Assembly: GCA_964244495.1 (NCBI GenBank)
Contig: CAXTIU010000003.1
Span: 62,001 to 126,000 of the forward strand
DNA: 64,000 nt
From: RH-AL1 sp964244495
GTDB lineage: Bacteria; Pseudomonadota; Alphaproteobacteria; Rhizobiales; Beijerinckiaceae
Reading direction: 5' to 3'
Translations under genes and position numbers: made by a program
Notes under the pieces: model-generated
The model's input: the letters and a program-made list of their open reading frames with translations, nothing else
Databases searched by the model: none
Told to the model about the DNA's origin: nothing
In this document: positions 32,969-42,068 of the stretch, one piece after another
Position numbering within the stretch: position 1 is the stretch's first letter
How the letters are laid out: each line of letters opens with the position of its first letter

Positions 32969-33838
32969 GTGTCCCCCGCCGATGTCGCGACGGAACGCTC
33001 GCCCGGCTACTGGCGCGGCGTCACGACCCGCCTGCGTCGCGACCCTGTCGCGATCGCGGCGCTGGGCGTCATCGTCGCGCTCGTCCTGATGGCGGTGTTC
33101 GCGCCGGAGCTCGCCCCCAACGACCCCAACAAGGGCTCGATCATCCGCCGCCTGAAGCCGCTCGGCACGCCGGGCTTCCCGCTCGGCACCGACGAGCTGG
33201 GGCGGGACATGCTGTCCCGACTCATCACCGGCGCCCGCCTGTCCCTGCTGATGGGGGTGATGCCGGTGCCGGTCGCCTTCGCGATCGGCGCGACGCTGGG
33301 CATCGTGGCCGGCTACGCCGGCGGCCTCGTCAACGCGCTCATCATGCGCACCGTCGACGTGTTCTACGCCTTCCCCTCCGTGCTGCTGGCGGTGGCGCTG
33401 TCGGGCGCGCTCGGCTCGGGGCTCGGCAACGCCCTGTTCTCGTTGACCGTCGTGTTCATCCCGCAGATCGCCAGGGTGGCGGAGAGCGTCACCACGGGGG
33501 TGCGCAAGCTCGACTACGTTGACGCCGCCCGCGCGTCGGGGGCCAAACCCATCACCATCGTCACGGAGCACGTGCTCGGCAACGTGCTCGGGCCGATCTT
33601 CGTCTTCGCCACCAGCCTCGTGTCGGTGTCGATGATCCTGGCCTCGGGCCTGTCGTTCCTCGGGCTCGGCGTTCGCCCGCCCGACGCGGAATGGGGCCTG
33701 ATGCTCAACACGCTGCGCACCGCCATCTACGTCAACCCCGCCATCGCCGCCCTGCCGGGCGTGATGATCCTGATCACCTCGGTCGCCTTCAACCTGTTCT
33801 CCGACGGGCTGCGCGCCGCGATGGACATCAAGTCGTGA
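32969..33838 (+). CDS. ABC transporter permease, DppC/OppC type
   Basis: 289 residues from GTG 32969 with six helices, the partner of the DppB-type permease. The family pattern LGTDELGRDMLSRLITGARL (about residues 72-91) is present, as is the EAA loop VDAARASGAKPITIVTEHVL (about 185-204). GTG 32969 is 19 bp from the only good ribosome site (GGAGG, 32945-32949). In that site's optimal window lies an in-frame ATC (32957), which would add ISVL, so the true start may be this near-cognate codon. The stop overlaps the next ATPase start (GTGA). Confidence 0.92.
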   Translation: MSPADVATERSPGYWRGVTTRLRRDPVAIAALGVIVALVLMAVFAPELAPNDPNKGSIIRRLKPLGTPGFPLGTDELGRDMLSRLITGARLSLLMGVMPVPVAFAIGATLGIVAGYAGGLVNALIMRTVDVFYAFPSVLLAVALSGALGSGLGNALFSLTVVFIPQIARVAESVTTGVRKLDYVDAARASGAKPITIVTEHVLGNVLGPIFVFATSLVSVSMILASGLSFLGLGVRPPDAEWGLMLNTLRTAIYVNPAIAALPGVMILITSVAFNLFSDGLRAAMDIKS

Positions 33839-34881
33839 CGGTGGCGCCCGCCCCCGTGCTTCCGGTGCTGGGCGATCGCGGCGGCCCGGCGCAGCCCCTC
33901 CTCACCGTGCGCGGCCTCGTCAAGCACTTCGCGATCAAGGGCGCGCCCTTCGCGCCGAAACGGGCGGTGCAGGCGGTCGACGGCGTCGACTTCGCCGTGC
34001 TGAAAGGCGAGACGCTCGGCGTCGTCGGCGAGAGCGGATGCGGCAAGTCCACCACGGCGCGGCTGCTGGTGAAGCTGATGGAGGCGGACGCCGGCACCAT
34101 CGTCTTCGACGGCGAGAGCGTCGGCGGCGCTCTCGCCCTGCGCGACTACCGCCGCCAGGTGCAGATGGTGTTCCAGGACAGCTACGCCTCCTTGAACCCG
34201 CGCCTCACGGTGGAGGATTCGATCGCCTTCGGGCCGCGCGTCCACGGGCTGCCGGCGCGGGCCGCCACCGCGCGCGCCCGCGACCTGCTCGGGCGGGTCG
34301 GGCTGGAGCCACGCCGCTTCGCCGCCCGCTACCCGCACGAGCTGTCGGGCGGCCAGCGGCAGCGCGTCAACATCGCCCGCGCGCTGGCGCTGGAGCCGCG
34401 CCTGGTGATCCTCGACGAGGCGGTGTCGGCGCTCGACAAGTCGGTGGAGGCGCAGGTGCTGAACCTGCTGCTCGACCTCAAGCGGGACTTCGGCCTCACC
34501 TACATCTTCATCTCGCACGACCTCAACGTGGTGCGCTTCATGGCCGACCGCGTGATGGTGATGTACCTCGGCCGCGTCGTCGAGCTGGGGCGGCGCGAGG
34601 CCGTGTTCGAGGACCCCCGCCATCCCTATTCGGCGGCGCTGCTCGCCTCCATGCCCAAAGCCGACCCGGCCGAGCGCCTCGCCGCGCCACCGTTGTTCGG
34701 CGACCCGCCCAACCCGATCAACCCGCCGCCCGGCTGCCGCTTCAACCCGCGCTGCCGCTTCGCCGAGGACGTGTGCCGCGCGGTCGACCCGCCGCTCCAC
34801 GCGCTGTCGCCCGATCACGCCGCCGCCTGCCTGATGGCCATGCCGGGATCGGGCCACAGCCGCGCGGAGGCGCCCCGTTGA
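33835..34881 (+). CDS. ABC transporter ATP-binding protein, DppF/OppF type
   Basis: 348 residues. Walker A GESGCGKSTT (about residues 65-74), Q-loop MVFQDSYASLNPR (about 111-123), signature LSGGQRQRVNIARAL (about 170-184), Walker B LVILDEAVSALDKS (about 190-203) and switch His in ISHDLN. A C-terminal oligopeptide-transporter extension with PPPGCRFNPRCRFAEDVC carries cysteines of the cluster- or zinc-binding tail. GTG 33835 overlaps the permease stop. The next ATPase begins within its stop (TTGA). Confidence 0.93.
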   Translation: MTVAPAPVLPVLGDRGGPAQPLLTVRGLVKHFAIKGAPFAPKRAVQAVDGVDFAVLKGETLGVVGESGCGKSTTARLLVKLMEADAGTIVFDGESVGGALALRDYRRQVQMVFQDSYASLNPRLTVEDSIAFGPRVHGLPARAATARARDLLGRVGLEPRRFAARYPHELSGGQRQRVNIARALALEPRLVILDEAVSALDKSVEAQVLNLLLDLKRDFGLTYIFISHDLNVVRFMADRVMVMYLGRVVELGRREAVFEDPRHPYSAALLASMPKADPAERLAAPPLFGDPPNPINPPPGCRFNPRCRFAEDVCRAVDPPLHALSPDHAAACLMAMPGSGHSRAEAPR

Positions 34882-35891
34882 GCGCCGCCACAACCGCCTC
34901 CCCGGCCATCGCGCCGCGCGACGGCCCCGTGAGCGCGCCGATGATCGACGTCCGCGACCTCACCGTGGTGTTCGAGCGCGGCGGGGTGAAGGTCCCGGCG
35001 GTCAACGGGGTGACGCTCGCGGTCGCGCCCGGCGAGGTCGTGGCGCTGCTCGGCGAATCCGGCTCGGGCAAGAGCGTGACGCTGCGCTCGCTGCTCCGCA
35101 TGCACCCGCCGTCGGCCCGCGTCGGCGGCACGATCCACGTCGCCGGCACGGACGTGATGCGCCTGTCCCGCCGCGCGCTGGCCGACTTCCGCGGCCGGAC
35201 CGTGTCGATGATCTTCCAGGAGCCGCGCCTCGCGCTCGACGCGGTCTACACGCTCGGCCGGCAGATCACCGAGACGGTGCGCCGCCATCGCGGCGGCGGC
35301 CGGGCGGCGGCCCGCGCCCGCGCGCTCGAACTGTTCGAGCGGGTCCGCATCCCCTCGGCGGCGCGGCGGCTCGACAATTACCCGCACGAGATGTCCGGCG
35401 GCATGCTCCAGCGCGCGATGATCGCCATGGCGCTCTCCTGCGATCCCAAGGTGCTGCTGGCCGACGAGCCGACCACCGCGCTCGACGCCACGGTGCAGAT
35501 CCAGATCCTTCTGCTGGTGCGCGAGCTGCAGCGCGAGCGCGGCCTGTCGGTGATCTTCGTCACGCACGACATCGGCGTCGCCGCCGAGGTCGCCGACCGC
35601 GTCGCCGTGATGTACGCCGGGCGCATCGTCGAGCAGGGGGCGATCGCCGAAGTCATCCGCGCGCCGCAGCATCCCTACACGCGCGGGCTGCTCGACGCGC
35701 GGGTGGAGCTGGCCGGCGACCGCGACCGGCTCGTCACCATCCCCGGCGCGCCGCCCGACCTCGGCGCCCTGCCACCCGGCTGCGCCTTCGCGCCGCGCTG
35801 CGGACGCGCCACGGGCGAGTGCCGCGCCGCCGTGCCGCCGCTCGCCTCGCCGCAGGGGCGCGGCCAGGTCGCGTGCTTCCACCCGATGTGA
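34878..35891 (+). CDS. ABC transporter ATP-binding protein, DppD/OppD type
   Basis: 337 residues from TTG 34878, which overlaps the previous stop and has GGAGG 7 bp upstream. Walker A GESGSGKSV (about residues 60-68), Q-loop MIFQEPRLALDAV, signature MSGGMLQRAMIAMAL (about 173-187), Walker B VLLADEPTTALDA and FVTHDIG. The C-terminal tail PPGCAFAPRCGRATGEC has the family's cysteines. It is the second nucleotide-binding subunit of this importer. The operon appears to end here: 191 bp without a gene follow. Confidence 0.93.
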   Translation: MSAATTASPAIAPRDGPVSAPMIDVRDLTVVFERGGVKVPAVNGVTLAVAPGEVVALLGESGSGKSVTLRSLLRMHPPSARVGGTIHVAGTDVMRLSRRALADFRGRTVSMIFQEPRLALDAVYTLGRQITETVRRHRGGGRAAARARALELFERVRIPSAARRLDNYPHEMSGGMLQRAMIAMALSCDPKVLLADEPTTALDATVQIQILLLVRELQRERGLSVIFVTHDIGVAAEVADRVAVMYAGRIVEQGAIAEVIRAPQHPYTRGLLDARVELAGDRDRLVTIPGAPPDLGALPPGCAFAPRCGRATGECRAAVPPLASPQGRGQVACFHPM

Positions 35892-36082
35892 GCGCCCGCC
35901 GGCGGCGCGCGGCTCCACAGTAATCATCGGATCAGACGCTTCCTTTCATGACGCTACGTCAATGCAAGGCGCATCCTCAATCTTCGGAGACTGGACGGTG
36001 TCAGTAGCATATCATTAAATACTCACCCCTACAAAGACGTCGTCGGCCGCGCATAGGACGTCGAGCTTCCGCGGGGGAAACC

Positions 36083-36601
36083 ATGAAGGCCTTTTACACT
36101 GCGAGCGCCGTGTTGATGCTCACGGCCTCCCAGGCGCTCGCGACGCCGCAGAACCCGGCGACGGCGCAGTTCAACGTCACCATCACCATCCTCAAGCAGT
36201 GCACGGTGACCGCGCCGGCGACCATCAGCCTGGGCTCGGTGGGCGCCACCGATCTCATCACGACGACCACCAGCGCCACGCAGCCCTTCACCGTCACCTG
36301 CTCGCTGGGCACGGGCTACACGGTCGGCTTCGCCTCCACCAACGACGTGACCTCCGGCAGCCCGACGCACCAGATGAAGGGCGCCGCCAGCGGCAACACC
36401 GGCGTGGTGCAGTACAACCTCTTCGACGCGACGTCGGGGGCCACCAACACCGGCGCGCTGAGCGCCTCCTCCAGCGTCATCTCGGGCACCGGCACCGGCG
36501 CCAGCCAGACCAAGATGCTGAAGGCGCAGGTGGTCAACTACACCACCGCCGTCACGCCCGACACCTACACCGACACGGTCACGATGAGCGTGACGTACTG
36601 A
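36083..36601 (+). CDS. Csu-type pilus major subunit (spore coat U domain)
   Basis: 172 residues with a signal peptide (MKAFYTASAVLMLTASQALA-TPQ). The mature part is one SCPU (spore coat protein U) domain: FNVTITILKQCTVTAPATIS, a second Cys in VTCSLGTGYTV for the disulfide, and the C-terminal beta strand TYTDTVTMSVTY, the typical donor-strand ending. It is the first gene of a four-gene chaperone-usher cluster. GGGGGA lies 5 bp before ATG. The preceding 191-bp region contains an AT-rich patch near 36010-36033 that may hold the promoter. Confidence 0.88.
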   Translation: MKAFYTASAVLMLTASQALATPQNPATAQFNVTITILKQCTVTAPATISLGSVGATDLITTTTSATQPFTVTCSLGTGYTVGFASTNDVTSGSPTHQMKGAASGNTGVVQYNLFDATSGATNTGALSASSSVISGTGTGASQTKMLKAQVVNYTTAVTPDTYTDTVTMSVTY

Positions 36602-36659
36602 TCGCGAGCCCCATCCCGCGCGCCCCACCCCGGGGCGGCAGTCCTCAGGCGGCACTCCC

Positions 36660-37370
36660 ATGGCACGATCCCGTCAGCACGCCCTCATCCTCGCAGCGCT
36701 CGCCGCTGCCTGCGCCCCCGCCGCCGCCGGCGCCGCCGCGCTGCGCGTGTCCCCCATCCTCATCGAGGGCGGCGAGGGGGCGAACGCGACCATCACGCTG
36801 CGCAACCAGGAGGACCGACCCCTCAACGCGCAGGTCCGGGTGTTCCGCTGGTCGCAGCACGACGGCGCCGAGGACCTCCAGCCCACCGACGACCTCGTGG
36901 CCTCGCCGCCCATCGTCACCGTCGGCCCGCGCGAGGATTACGTCGTCCGCCTCCAGCGCACCACCGGCGAGCAGCCGGTCGCGGAGGAAGCCTACCGGGT
37001 GGTCGTCGACGAGCTGCCGAACCCCGACCGCCAGCGCAACGGCACGGTGGCGGTGGTGCTGCGCTACATCGTGCCGGCCTTCTTCTTCCCCGCCGACGCC
37101 ACGCAGCCGCGCCTCCGTTGGTTCCTCGCGCGGCGCGACGGGCGGGCCGTGCTCGTCGCGGAGAACGGCGGCGACAAGCGCGTCCAGCTGACCGACCTCG
37201 CGGTGAGGTCCGGCGGGCGCACCGCGCTGGTCGGCAAGGGGCTCGCCGGCTACGTCCTCGGCCACTCCGCGCGGGAATGGCCGCTCGGATCGAAGCTTTC
37301 GGGCCTCCGGGGAGGAACGATCGTCGCGGGCAGCGACCACGGTTCCATCAATGCGCCGCTCGCGCCCTGA
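36660..37370 (+). CDS. Periplasmic pilus chaperone, CsuC type
   Basis: 236 residues with an Ala-rich signal peptide (about residues 1-26). The Ig-like chaperone fold is indicated by LRVSPILIEGGEGANATITL (about 28-47), ASPPIVTVGPREDYVVRLQR (about 82-101), EEAYRVVVDELP (about 109-120) and RYIVPAFFFP, matching the archaic Csu chaperone group. It should hold subunits in the periplasm and pass them to the usher. The usher start overlaps its last 20 bp. Confidence 0.9.
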   Translation: MARSRQHALILAALAAACAPAAAGAAALRVSPILIEGGEGANATITLRNQEDRPLNAQVRVFRWSQHDGAEDLQPTDDLVASPPIVTVGPREDYVVRLQRTTGEQPVAEEAYRVVVDELPNPDRQRNGTVAVVLRYIVPAFFFPADATQPRLRWFLARRDGRAVLVAENGGDKRVQLTDLAVRSGGRTALVGKGLAGYVLGHSAREWPLGSKLSGLRGGTIVAGSDHGSINAPLAP

Positions 37371-39780
37371 GCGCGCGCCCGGTCCCATCGCCGTCTTGGT
37401 CGCCGTCTTGGTCGCCATCCTGCTCGGCGCGGCACCGGCCGCGGGGGCGGAGCTCGCGCCGATCGATCCGCGGCGAACCCCGATCCCGCTTCTCCAGGCG
37501 CTGCGCCTGGAAGTCTTCGTCAACGGCGTGCCGACCCACCTCGTGGAGCCCTTCACCTTGAGCGCGGACCGGCACCTCCTCGCCAAGCCGAGCGACCTCG
37601 CCGACGTCGGCATCAAGGTGCCGGGCTTCCCCGACCCGCTGCGCCCGATCGACCTGGCGGGCCTGCCCGATGTCACCGTCGCCTACGACGAGCGCGCCCA
37701 GACGATCGATTTCAGGCTGACCGACGCCGGGCGCCTCGCCCACACCTACGACGCCCGTCCCGCCGGCCCGCGCGCCGCGCCGGCGCAGGCCGGCTGGGGC
37801 GCGGTCGCCAACTATTCGCTGTTCGGCACCTCCACCCAGCAGCTCAGCGCGATCCCGCGTTTCAGCGGCGCCAACGCGACGCTCGACGCGCGCGCCTTCA
37901 GCCCCTACGGCACCGCGAGCCAGACCGCCATCGTCGGCAACACCGTGCTGAGCCGCGACGACGCGCTGCGGCTCGACACCACCTACACGGTGTCCAGCCA
38001 GGCCTCGCAACTGACCGGACGGGCGGGGGACGCGATCTCCGGCGGCCTCGCCTGGACGCGGCCGATCCGCTTCGGCGGGCTCCAGCTCCAGCGCGACTTC
38101 GGCCTGCGCTCCGACCTCGTCACCCAGCCGCTGCCCAACGTGTCGGGCAGCGCCGCCGTGCCCTCCACGGTGGACGTGTTCGTCAACAGCGTGAAGACCT
38201 ACTCGCAGGACATCGCGCCCGGCCCCTACACCATCACCAACCTGCCCGTCGTTTCCGGCAACGGAACCGCCCACGTCGTCGTGACCGACACGACGGGGCG
38301 CTCCACCGACACCGCCGTGCCCTTCTTCAACGCCCCGAACCTGCTCGCCGCCGGCTTGTCCGACGTTTCGCTCGACGTCGGCTTCGCGCGGCGCAACTAC
38401 GGCCTGCTCTCGGACGACTACGACAAGCGACCGCTCGGCTCCGCCGTCGGCCGTTACGGCCTGACGAACTGGCTGACGCTGGAAGGCCACGGCGAGGGCG
38501 GCGCGGGGCTCGTCAACGGCGGCGCCGGCGCGCTGGCGAGCGCCGGGCGCTGGGGCACGGTGTCGCTCGCCGCCAGCGGCAGCCATGTCGGGGCGCGCAC
38601 CGGCGCGCAGCTCACCGCCGGCTACGACCTGACGGTCGCCGGCCTCACCGTCGATGCCAGCACGCAGCGCACGTTGGCGACCTTCAACGACCTCGCCTCG
38701 GTGACCGCCACGGCGACGGTGGTGCCGAGCCTCGCCGCCGCCTTCGCCAGCGGCACCTACGCGCTCGACCCCCGCCCGCCGCGCGCGCTCGACCGGATCA
38801 CCGTCGGCGTGCCGCTCCACTTCGACACCGCCTCGGTCAGCGCCAGCCTCATCGACCTCGTGGAGGCCAACGGCACGCGCTCGCGCATCGTCACGGCGTC
38901 GCTGACGCGGCCGCTTCCCTTCGACGCCTCCGTCTTCGCCACCGGCTTCGTCGACCTCAGCCAGCGCGGGAGCGCCGGGGTGTTCGCCGGCGTGTCGTTC
39001 CCGCTCGGGCCCCGCGCGCGCGCCAGCCTCAGCGGCTCGCTCGGCGAGTCCGGCCGCAACGCGCAGGTCGACGTCGGCCAGAGCTTCGAGCCGACCGACG
39101 GCAGCGTGGAATGGCGGCTGCGCGACCTCGAGGGCTCCGACCCCATCCGCATCGCCGACGCCGGCTACCGTTCGAGCTACGGCACGGCGCAGGTCGAGGT
39201 CACGCAGCAGCGCCGGACGATCGGCACGCAGGGCGAGCTCGACGGCTCGCTCGGTTACATCGAGGACGGCGGCGCCTTCGCCGGCACCCACGTCGCCGAC
39301 GGATTCGCCGTCGTCGACACCGGCATCGCCGGCGTGCCGGTCTATCGCGACAACCGGCTGGTCGGCGAAACCGATCCGTGGGGCAAGCTGGTCGTTCCCG
39401 ACCTGCAATCCTATCAAGGCAACCAGATCGGCATCGACCCGCTCGCCCTGCCGGCCAACGCCGAGGCGGGGTCCACCCACCAAATCGTCACCCCGGCCGG
39501 CCGCAGCGGCGTCGGCCTGACCTTCGGCGTCGACGCCCATGTCGAGGCGGCGACCGTCCGCCTCCAGGACGCGGCCGGCCGGCCGATCCCGGTCGGCACC
39601 AAGGGACATCACCAGGGCGAGCCCTTCGTCGTCGGCTACGACGGACAGGCCTACGTCAGGCACCTGGGCGACAGCAACACCGTGATCCTCGACCTCGGCG
39701 ACCACGACTGCCGGGCGACCTTCCCCTATCGGCCGACACCCGGCCACCGCACCGCGATCGGACCCGTGCCATGCCTGTGA
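37351..39780 (+). CDS. Outer-membrane pilus usher, CsuD type
   Basis: 809 residues: signal peptide (hydrophobic, ending AAGAELA), N-terminal domain with LEVFVNGVPT, a long beta-barrel, and a plug segment around STVDVFVNSVKTYSQDIAPG followed by GPYTITNLPVVSGNGTAHVV, a hallmark of fimbrial ushers. The C-terminal end has GIAGVPVYRDNRLVGETDPW and the final LGDHDCRATFPY strand. It assembles and secretes the pilus across the outer membrane. It overlaps the chaperone by 20 bp and the tip-subunit gene by 10 bp. Confidence 0.92.
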   Translation: MRRSRPERAPGPIAVLVAVLVAILLGAAPAAGAELAPIDPRRTPIPLLQALRLEVFVNGVPTHLVEPFTLSADRHLLAKPSDLADVGIKVPGFPDPLRPIDLAGLPDVTVAYDERAQTIDFRLTDAGRLAHTYDARPAGPRAAPAQAGWGAVANYSLFGTSTQQLSAIPRFSGANATLDARAFSPYGTASQTAIVGNTVLSRDDALRLDTTYTVSSQASQLTGRAGDAISGGLAWTRPIRFGGLQLQRDFGLRSDLVTQPLPNVSGSAAVPSTVDVFVNSVKTYSQDIAPGPYTITNLPVVSGNGTAHVVVTDTTGRSTDTAVPFFNAPNLLAAGLSDVSLDVGFARRNYGLLSDDYDKRPLGSAVGRYGLTNWLTLEGHGEGGAGLVNGGAGALASAGRWGTVSLAASGSHVGARTGAQLTAGYDLTVAGLTVDASTQRTLATFNDLASVTATATVVPSLAAAFASGTYALDPRPPRALDRITVGVPLHFDTASVSASLIDLVEANGTRSRIVTASLTRPLPFDASVFATGFVDLSQRGSAGVFAGVSFPLGPRARASLSGSLGESGRNAQVDVGQSFEPTDGSVEWRLRDLEGSDPIRIADAGYRSSYGTAQVEVTQQRRTIGTQGELDGSLGYIEDGGAFAGTHVADGFAVVDTGIAGVPVYRDNRLVGETDPWGKLVVPDLQSYQGNQIGIDPLALPANAEAGSTHQIVTPAGRSGVGLTFGVDAHVEAATVRLQDAAGRPIPVGTKGHHQGEPFVVGYDGQAYVRHLGDSNTVILDLGDHDCRATFPYRPTPGHRTAIGPVPCL

Positions 39781-40694
39781 CGCGCCCCTTGCGCCGCGCG
39801 CTCGCCATCCTGGCGCTCCTGCTCGCCTTCACGCCGCTCGCCGGCCGGCGAGCCGAAGCGCAGGCGGTCAACCTGTCCTGCTCGGTGTCGGTCTCGACCG
39901 TCGCCTTCGGCTCGGTCGACGTGCTGCCGGGCGCCGCCGTCCAGACCAACGCGACGCTGTCCGTATCCTGCCTCAGCGTGCCGGTCGGGACGGGCAACCT
40001 CCAGGTCTGCGTGGCGATACCGCCCCGGTCCCTCCAGGGGTCCTCGACGACGTTGTCCTACGACATCTTCGGACCGTCCCCGCTGACGACCTCGTGGTCG
40101 AACACGACCGCGATCCCCGTGCCGTTCGCGACCCTGAAGCTCGGCCAGGCCTACACCCTGAACATCCCGGCGACGTTGTTCGGCTCGCAACAGTCCGCCC
40201 CGTCGGGCGCCTACGGCCAGACGCTCGCCGCCACCGCCACCTACGGCTCGTCGTCCTGCACCTCCGGCTCGCTCACGGGATCGACGAGCTTCTCGTTCCA
40301 GGCGAGCGCGACGGTCCTCAAGTCCTGCAACGTGTCGGCCGGCAACCTGGACTTCGGGGCGGTCGGCGACCTCGACACGATCGTCGACGGGCAGTCCGCG
40401 TTGAGCGTGCAATGTTCGCGCGGCACCGGCTACACGATCTCGCTCAACGGCGGCCTGTCGGGCGCCACCGACCCGACCGCGCGGGTGATGACGATGGGTG
40501 GGCAGGGCGTGACCTACGGGCTCTACCAGGACGGCGGCCGCTCCACGCCCTGGGGCACGCAGGCGAGCGCCACGCTGGGCGGCACCGGCACCGCCGCCAC
40601 GCAGGCGATCCCGGTCTACGGCCGCGTGCCGGTCCAGCCGACGCCGGCCGTCGGCACCTACAGCGACACGGTCGTGGTGAGCGTCACCTACTGA
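39771..40694 (+). CDS. Csu-type pilus tip subunit with two spore coat U domains
   Basis: 307 residues with a signal peptide (MPVTRPLRRALAILALLLAF, cleavage after RRAEAQA). Two SCPU domains follow in tandem: one starting LSCSVSVSTVAFGSVDVLPG and one starting ATVLKSCNVSAGNLDFGAVG, each with a Cys pair (VSCLSV and VQCSRGTGYTISL). A C-terminal strand TYSDTVVVSVTY resembles that of the major subunit. This two-domain build matches the CsuE-like tip adhesin. ATG 39771 overlaps the usher end. Confidence 0.9.
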   Translation: MPVTRPLRRALAILALLLAFTPLAGRRAEAQAVNLSCSVSVSTVAFGSVDVLPGAAVQTNATLSVSCLSVPVGTGNLQVCVAIPPRSLQGSSTTLSYDIFGPSPLTTSWSNTTAIPVPFATLKLGQAYTLNIPATLFGSQQSAPSGAYGQTLAATATYGSSSCTSGSLTGSTSFSFQASATVLKSCNVSAGNLDFGAVGDLDTIVDGQSALSVQCSRGTGYTISLNGGLSGATDPTARVMTMGGQGVTYGLYQDGGRSTPWGTQASATLGGTGTAATQAIPVYGRVPVQPTPAVGTYSDTVVVSVTY

Positions 40695-40814
40695 TCGGGG
40701 CTCGCGGACGCCGGGCGCGCGAAAAGGTTTGCCCGGAAGGGACCGCATGATGGGAAGCACGCTGTCCCGCGACTTCGCCGGCGTCCGGCGTCGTCCTCCG
40801 AGGAACCCGTCGCG

Positions 40815-40943
40815 ATGCTTGCCGAGTTCGAGCGCTATCCCCTGGCCTTCGGCCCGACCCCGATCGAGCACCTGCCGCGCCTCACCGCCCATCTCGGCGG
40901 CGCGGTGGACATCTTCGCCAAGCGGCAGGACTGCAACCCGCAA
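40815..40943 (+). pseudogene. acdS: 5' stump of ACC deaminase gene (acdS)
   Basis: The first 43 codons encode MLAEFERYPLAFGPTPIEHL and continue through RLTAHLGGAVDIFAKRQDCN, which closely follows the N-terminus of 1-aminocyclopropane-1-carboxylate deaminase. Past the DCN, where an intact protein reads SGLAFGGNK (containing the PLP lysine), the sequence is unrelated and the frame runs on to 41072, overlapping uxs. AGGA lies 11 bp before the ATG. About 290 codons, including all catalytic residues, are gone. It lies in the 356-bp gap 40695-41050; the remainder of the gap shows no other gene. Confidence 0.8.
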
Positions 40944-41050
40944 CGGATGAACGCGGGCCATGGCGGAGGCCGGGCCGGCGTCCGGCGCGCGATCTTGCAA
41001 AAACAGCCGGAAACGCGCAGTTACCCGATCCGGCAGGGGAACGCAGGCTC

Positions 41051-41998
41051 GTGGGCAAGCGCATCATGGTGACGGGAGGTGCGGGTTTTCTCGGCTCGCA
41101 CCTGTGCGCGCGGCTTCTCGCGGAGGGTCACGAAGTCCTGTGCGTGGACAACTACTTCACCGGGCGCCGGCGCAACATCGCCGCCCTGCTCGACGACGGC
41201 CGTTTCGAGCTGATGCGCCACGACATCACCTTTCCCCTCTACGTCGAGGTCGACGAGATCTACAACCTCGCCTGCCCGGCCTCGCCGGTGCACTACCAGT
41301 TCGACCCCGTGCAGACCACCAAGACCAGCGTGGTCGGCGCCATCAACATGCTGGGGCTGGCCAAGCGCACGCGGGCCAAGGTCTTCCAGGCCTCGACCTC
41401 CGAGGTGTACGGCGACCCCAGCGTCCACCCGCAGCCGGAAAGCTACTGGGGCAACGTCAACACGCTGGGGCCGCGCGCCTGCTACGACGAGGGCAAGCGT
41501 TGCGCGGAAACCCTGTTCTTCGACTACCACCGCCAGCACCACGTGCGCATCAAGGTCGTGCGCATCTTCAACACCTACGGCCCGCACATGCACCCGCAGG
41601 ACGGCCGCGTGGTGTCGAACTTCATCGTCCAGGCGCTGCAGAACCGCCCGATCACCTTGTACGGCGACGGCACGCAGACCCGTTCCTTCTGCTACGTCGA
41701 CGACCTCATCGAGGGCTTCCGCCGGCTGATGGACGCGCCCGACGCGGTGACCGGCCCGGTCAACATCGGCAACCCCGGCGAGTTCACCATGGTGCAGCTG
41801 GCGCAGCTGATCCTCGAGCTGACCGGCTCGCGCTCGCCGCTCGTCCACGAGCCGCTGCCGGTCGACGATCCCAGGCAGCGCCAGCCCGACATCACGCTGG
41901 CGCGCGAGAGGCTCGGCTGGGAGCCGACCGTGCCCCTCAAGGACGGGCTGAGCCGCACCATCGCCTATTTCGACCAGCTGTTGCGCGAGAACGCGTGA
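41051..41998 (+). CDS. UDP-glucuronate decarboxylase (UDP-xylose synthase)
   Basis: 315 residues, an extended SDR. The NAD-binding motif is MVTGGAGFLGSHLCARLL (about residues 6-23). YNLACPASPVHYQFDPVQTT (about 73-92) is characteristic of UXS; the catalytic set is Ser/Thr in ASTSEVYGDP and YDEGKR (about 147-152) with the Tyr and Lys. FNTYGPHMHPQDGRVVSNFI is also diagnostic. It makes UDP-xylose from UDP-glucuronate, so with the following UDP-glucose dehydrogenase it completes a two-step path. GTG 41051 is the start. Confidence 0.94.
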   Translation: MGKRIMVTGGAGFLGSHLCARLLAEGHEVLCVDNYFTGRRRNIAALLDDGRFELMRHDITFPLYVEVDEIYNLACPASPVHYQFDPVQTTKTSVVGAINMLGLAKRTRAKVFQASTSEVYGDPSVHPQPESYWGNVNTLGPRACYDEGKRCAETLFFDYHRQHHVRIKVVRIFNTYGPHMHPQDGRVVSNFIVQALQNRPITLYGDGTQTRSFCYVDDLIEGFRRLMDAPDAVTGPVNIGNPGEFTMVQLAQLILELTGSRSPLVHEPLPVDDPRQRQPDITLARERLGWEPTVPLKDGLSRTIAYFDQLLRENA

Positions 41999-42068
41999 GC
42001 GCGCCCCGTCGCGTCGCCGCGCCCGCCTTGACGCCCACCCTCTCGCACCTTTTCCCGGAGGCTTCCCC

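Noticed and set aside
41999..42068. Terminator between uxs and ugd
   Set aside because: No stable hairpin followed by T-run is seen. The two genes are on the same strand and functionally linked.
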